From Clostridia bacterium (lineage in GTDB: Bacteria > Bacillota > Clostridia > Christensenellales > HGM11417): DNA of 14,427 nt. Where the stretch lies: NCBI GenBank assembly GCA_017407365.1, contig JAFQWR010000193.1, positions 1 through 14,427 of the forward strand, in the 5' to 3' direction. Of this stretch, positions 13,904 to 14,427 are shown piece by piece. The position numbers were made by a program, and so were the translations under genes. The notes beneath the pieces were generated by a model. That model searched no databases and was not told the origin of the DNA. It saw nothing but the letters and a program-made list of their open reading frames with translations. How positions within the stretch are numbered: position 1 is the stretch's first letter; each line of letters starts with the position of its first letter.

Positions 13904-14427
13904 ATGAAGAACAAATCATTTGCATTTCTTCTGTGTATATGCCTGGTGTTTCTTTGCCTGTCCATTCCTATGATGGGCTGTACGGGAGAGGGCTTTCCTA
14001 CCGGATGTACCGAAATTGATATGCTGGTAGGCTTCGGTGCAAGAGCGTTAGCGATACTCTTTCCTTCCGTCGACTCAACAGACTTTGCGGAGGTAGAGCG
14101 CAAATGGGCTTGTGAGGAGCTTGTGATCGAAACATATATTTTCGAAGGAGCAAAGGTGTACGGAGCCAAAGATTCTGTAGGCTCCACAAGCGTTACAAAC
14201 GACAGGTGTGCAGCTCTGCAGGTGGATGGGCAAACGCTTCGTCTGGGCTTGTACTATTCTCGACAGGGGAAGTATTTCTATCTGCCCCTTACCGAGGAGG
14301 AGAAAGCAAGACAAGAAGCCGGGGAGCACGTACAGGCGCAGGAGGTCTGGAGCTTTAAGGATGAGCTGAAGGGGGAAACCTTAACGATTACCGTTACGCA
14401 CGATTACGGCTACGAGAACGGCTTATA
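13904..14427 (+). CDS. Small predicted lipoprotein, paralogue of the gene at 12631 (3' partial)
   Basis: ATG 13904 with GGAGG 10 bases upstream (13889-13893) opens a frame that is still open at the window edge, giving 174 complete codons. The protein begins MKNKSFAFLLCICLVF and has the same PMMGC lipobox (Cys 26) as the 12631 gene. It then shares AEVERKWAC, LTEEEKARQEAGE and GETLTITVTHDYGYENGLY with it in the same order and spacing. The region just after the lipid-anchored Cys and the stretch around residues 75-100 differ most. By comparison with the paralogue, about 20 residues are missing at the end. It has its own strong promoters, so it is transcribed separately from the upstream pair. 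Function unknown; membrane-anchored surface location inferred. Confidence 0.88.
   Translation, partial: MKNKSFAFLLCICLVFLCLSIPMMGCTGEGFPTGCTEIDMLVGFGARALAILFPSVDSTDFAEVERKWACEELVIETYIFEGAKVYGAKDSVGSTSVTNDRCAALQVDGQTLRLGLYYSRQGKYFYLPLTEEEKARQEAGEHVQAQEVWSFKDELKGETLTITVTHDYGYENGL

Overview
The window looks like chromosomal DNA of a mid-GC member of the Bacillota, probably an uncultivated Clostridia-type gut bacterium. The grounds are strong AGGAGG-like ribosome binding sites, consensus sigma-A promoters, short Gram-positive-style lipoprotein signal peptides, a typical TypA/BipA GTPase, and a TatD nuclease paired with the small radical SAM protein that accompanies it in many Bacillota. No tRNA, rRNA, CRISPR array, transposase or phage structural gene is visible.

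Region 1 (2-2203, + strand) is the 3' part of a large gene cut by the left edge. It encodes a polymorphic-toxin-like protein: an Asn/Gly-rich linker, a Tyr/Glu-rich acidic region, a hydrophobic Gly/Ala-rich pre-toxin region, and a C-terminal domain with the His pattern of HNH/Endonuclease VII-type toxin nucleases. The last third is clearly AT-richer than the rest. No same-strand immunity gene follows. A terminator that works in both directions separates it from the next, convergent unit.

Region 2 (2231-10361, - strand) reads as one transcription unit, in the order: a giant 1851-residue FtsK/SpoIIIE-related protein carrying many predicted winged helices, tatD, the TatD-linked radical SAM protein, and a 258-residue protein made of nine near-identical 22-residue repeats. 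The giant protein is the most unusual gene here. Its Walker A motif is intact and its Walker B is degenerate. It has an FtsK-gamma-like winged helix near the N-terminus, an extremely acidic middle, about seven tandem helix-turn-helix-like units at the C-terminus, and no N-terminal membrane anchor. The group suggests a DNA transaction or DNA-processing function, but that is inference.

Region 3 (10371-12262, - strand) is typA/bipA with its own extended -10 promoter, a TTG start and a strong terminator that isolates it from region 2.

Region 4 (12574-14427, + strand) is a cluster of three small lipoprotein genes. The first and third (the latter cut by the right edge) are clear paralogues. The middle one shares only the C-terminal motif. 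The first two form an operon. The third has its own consensus promoter with a second one overlapping it, directly after the terminator of the first two.
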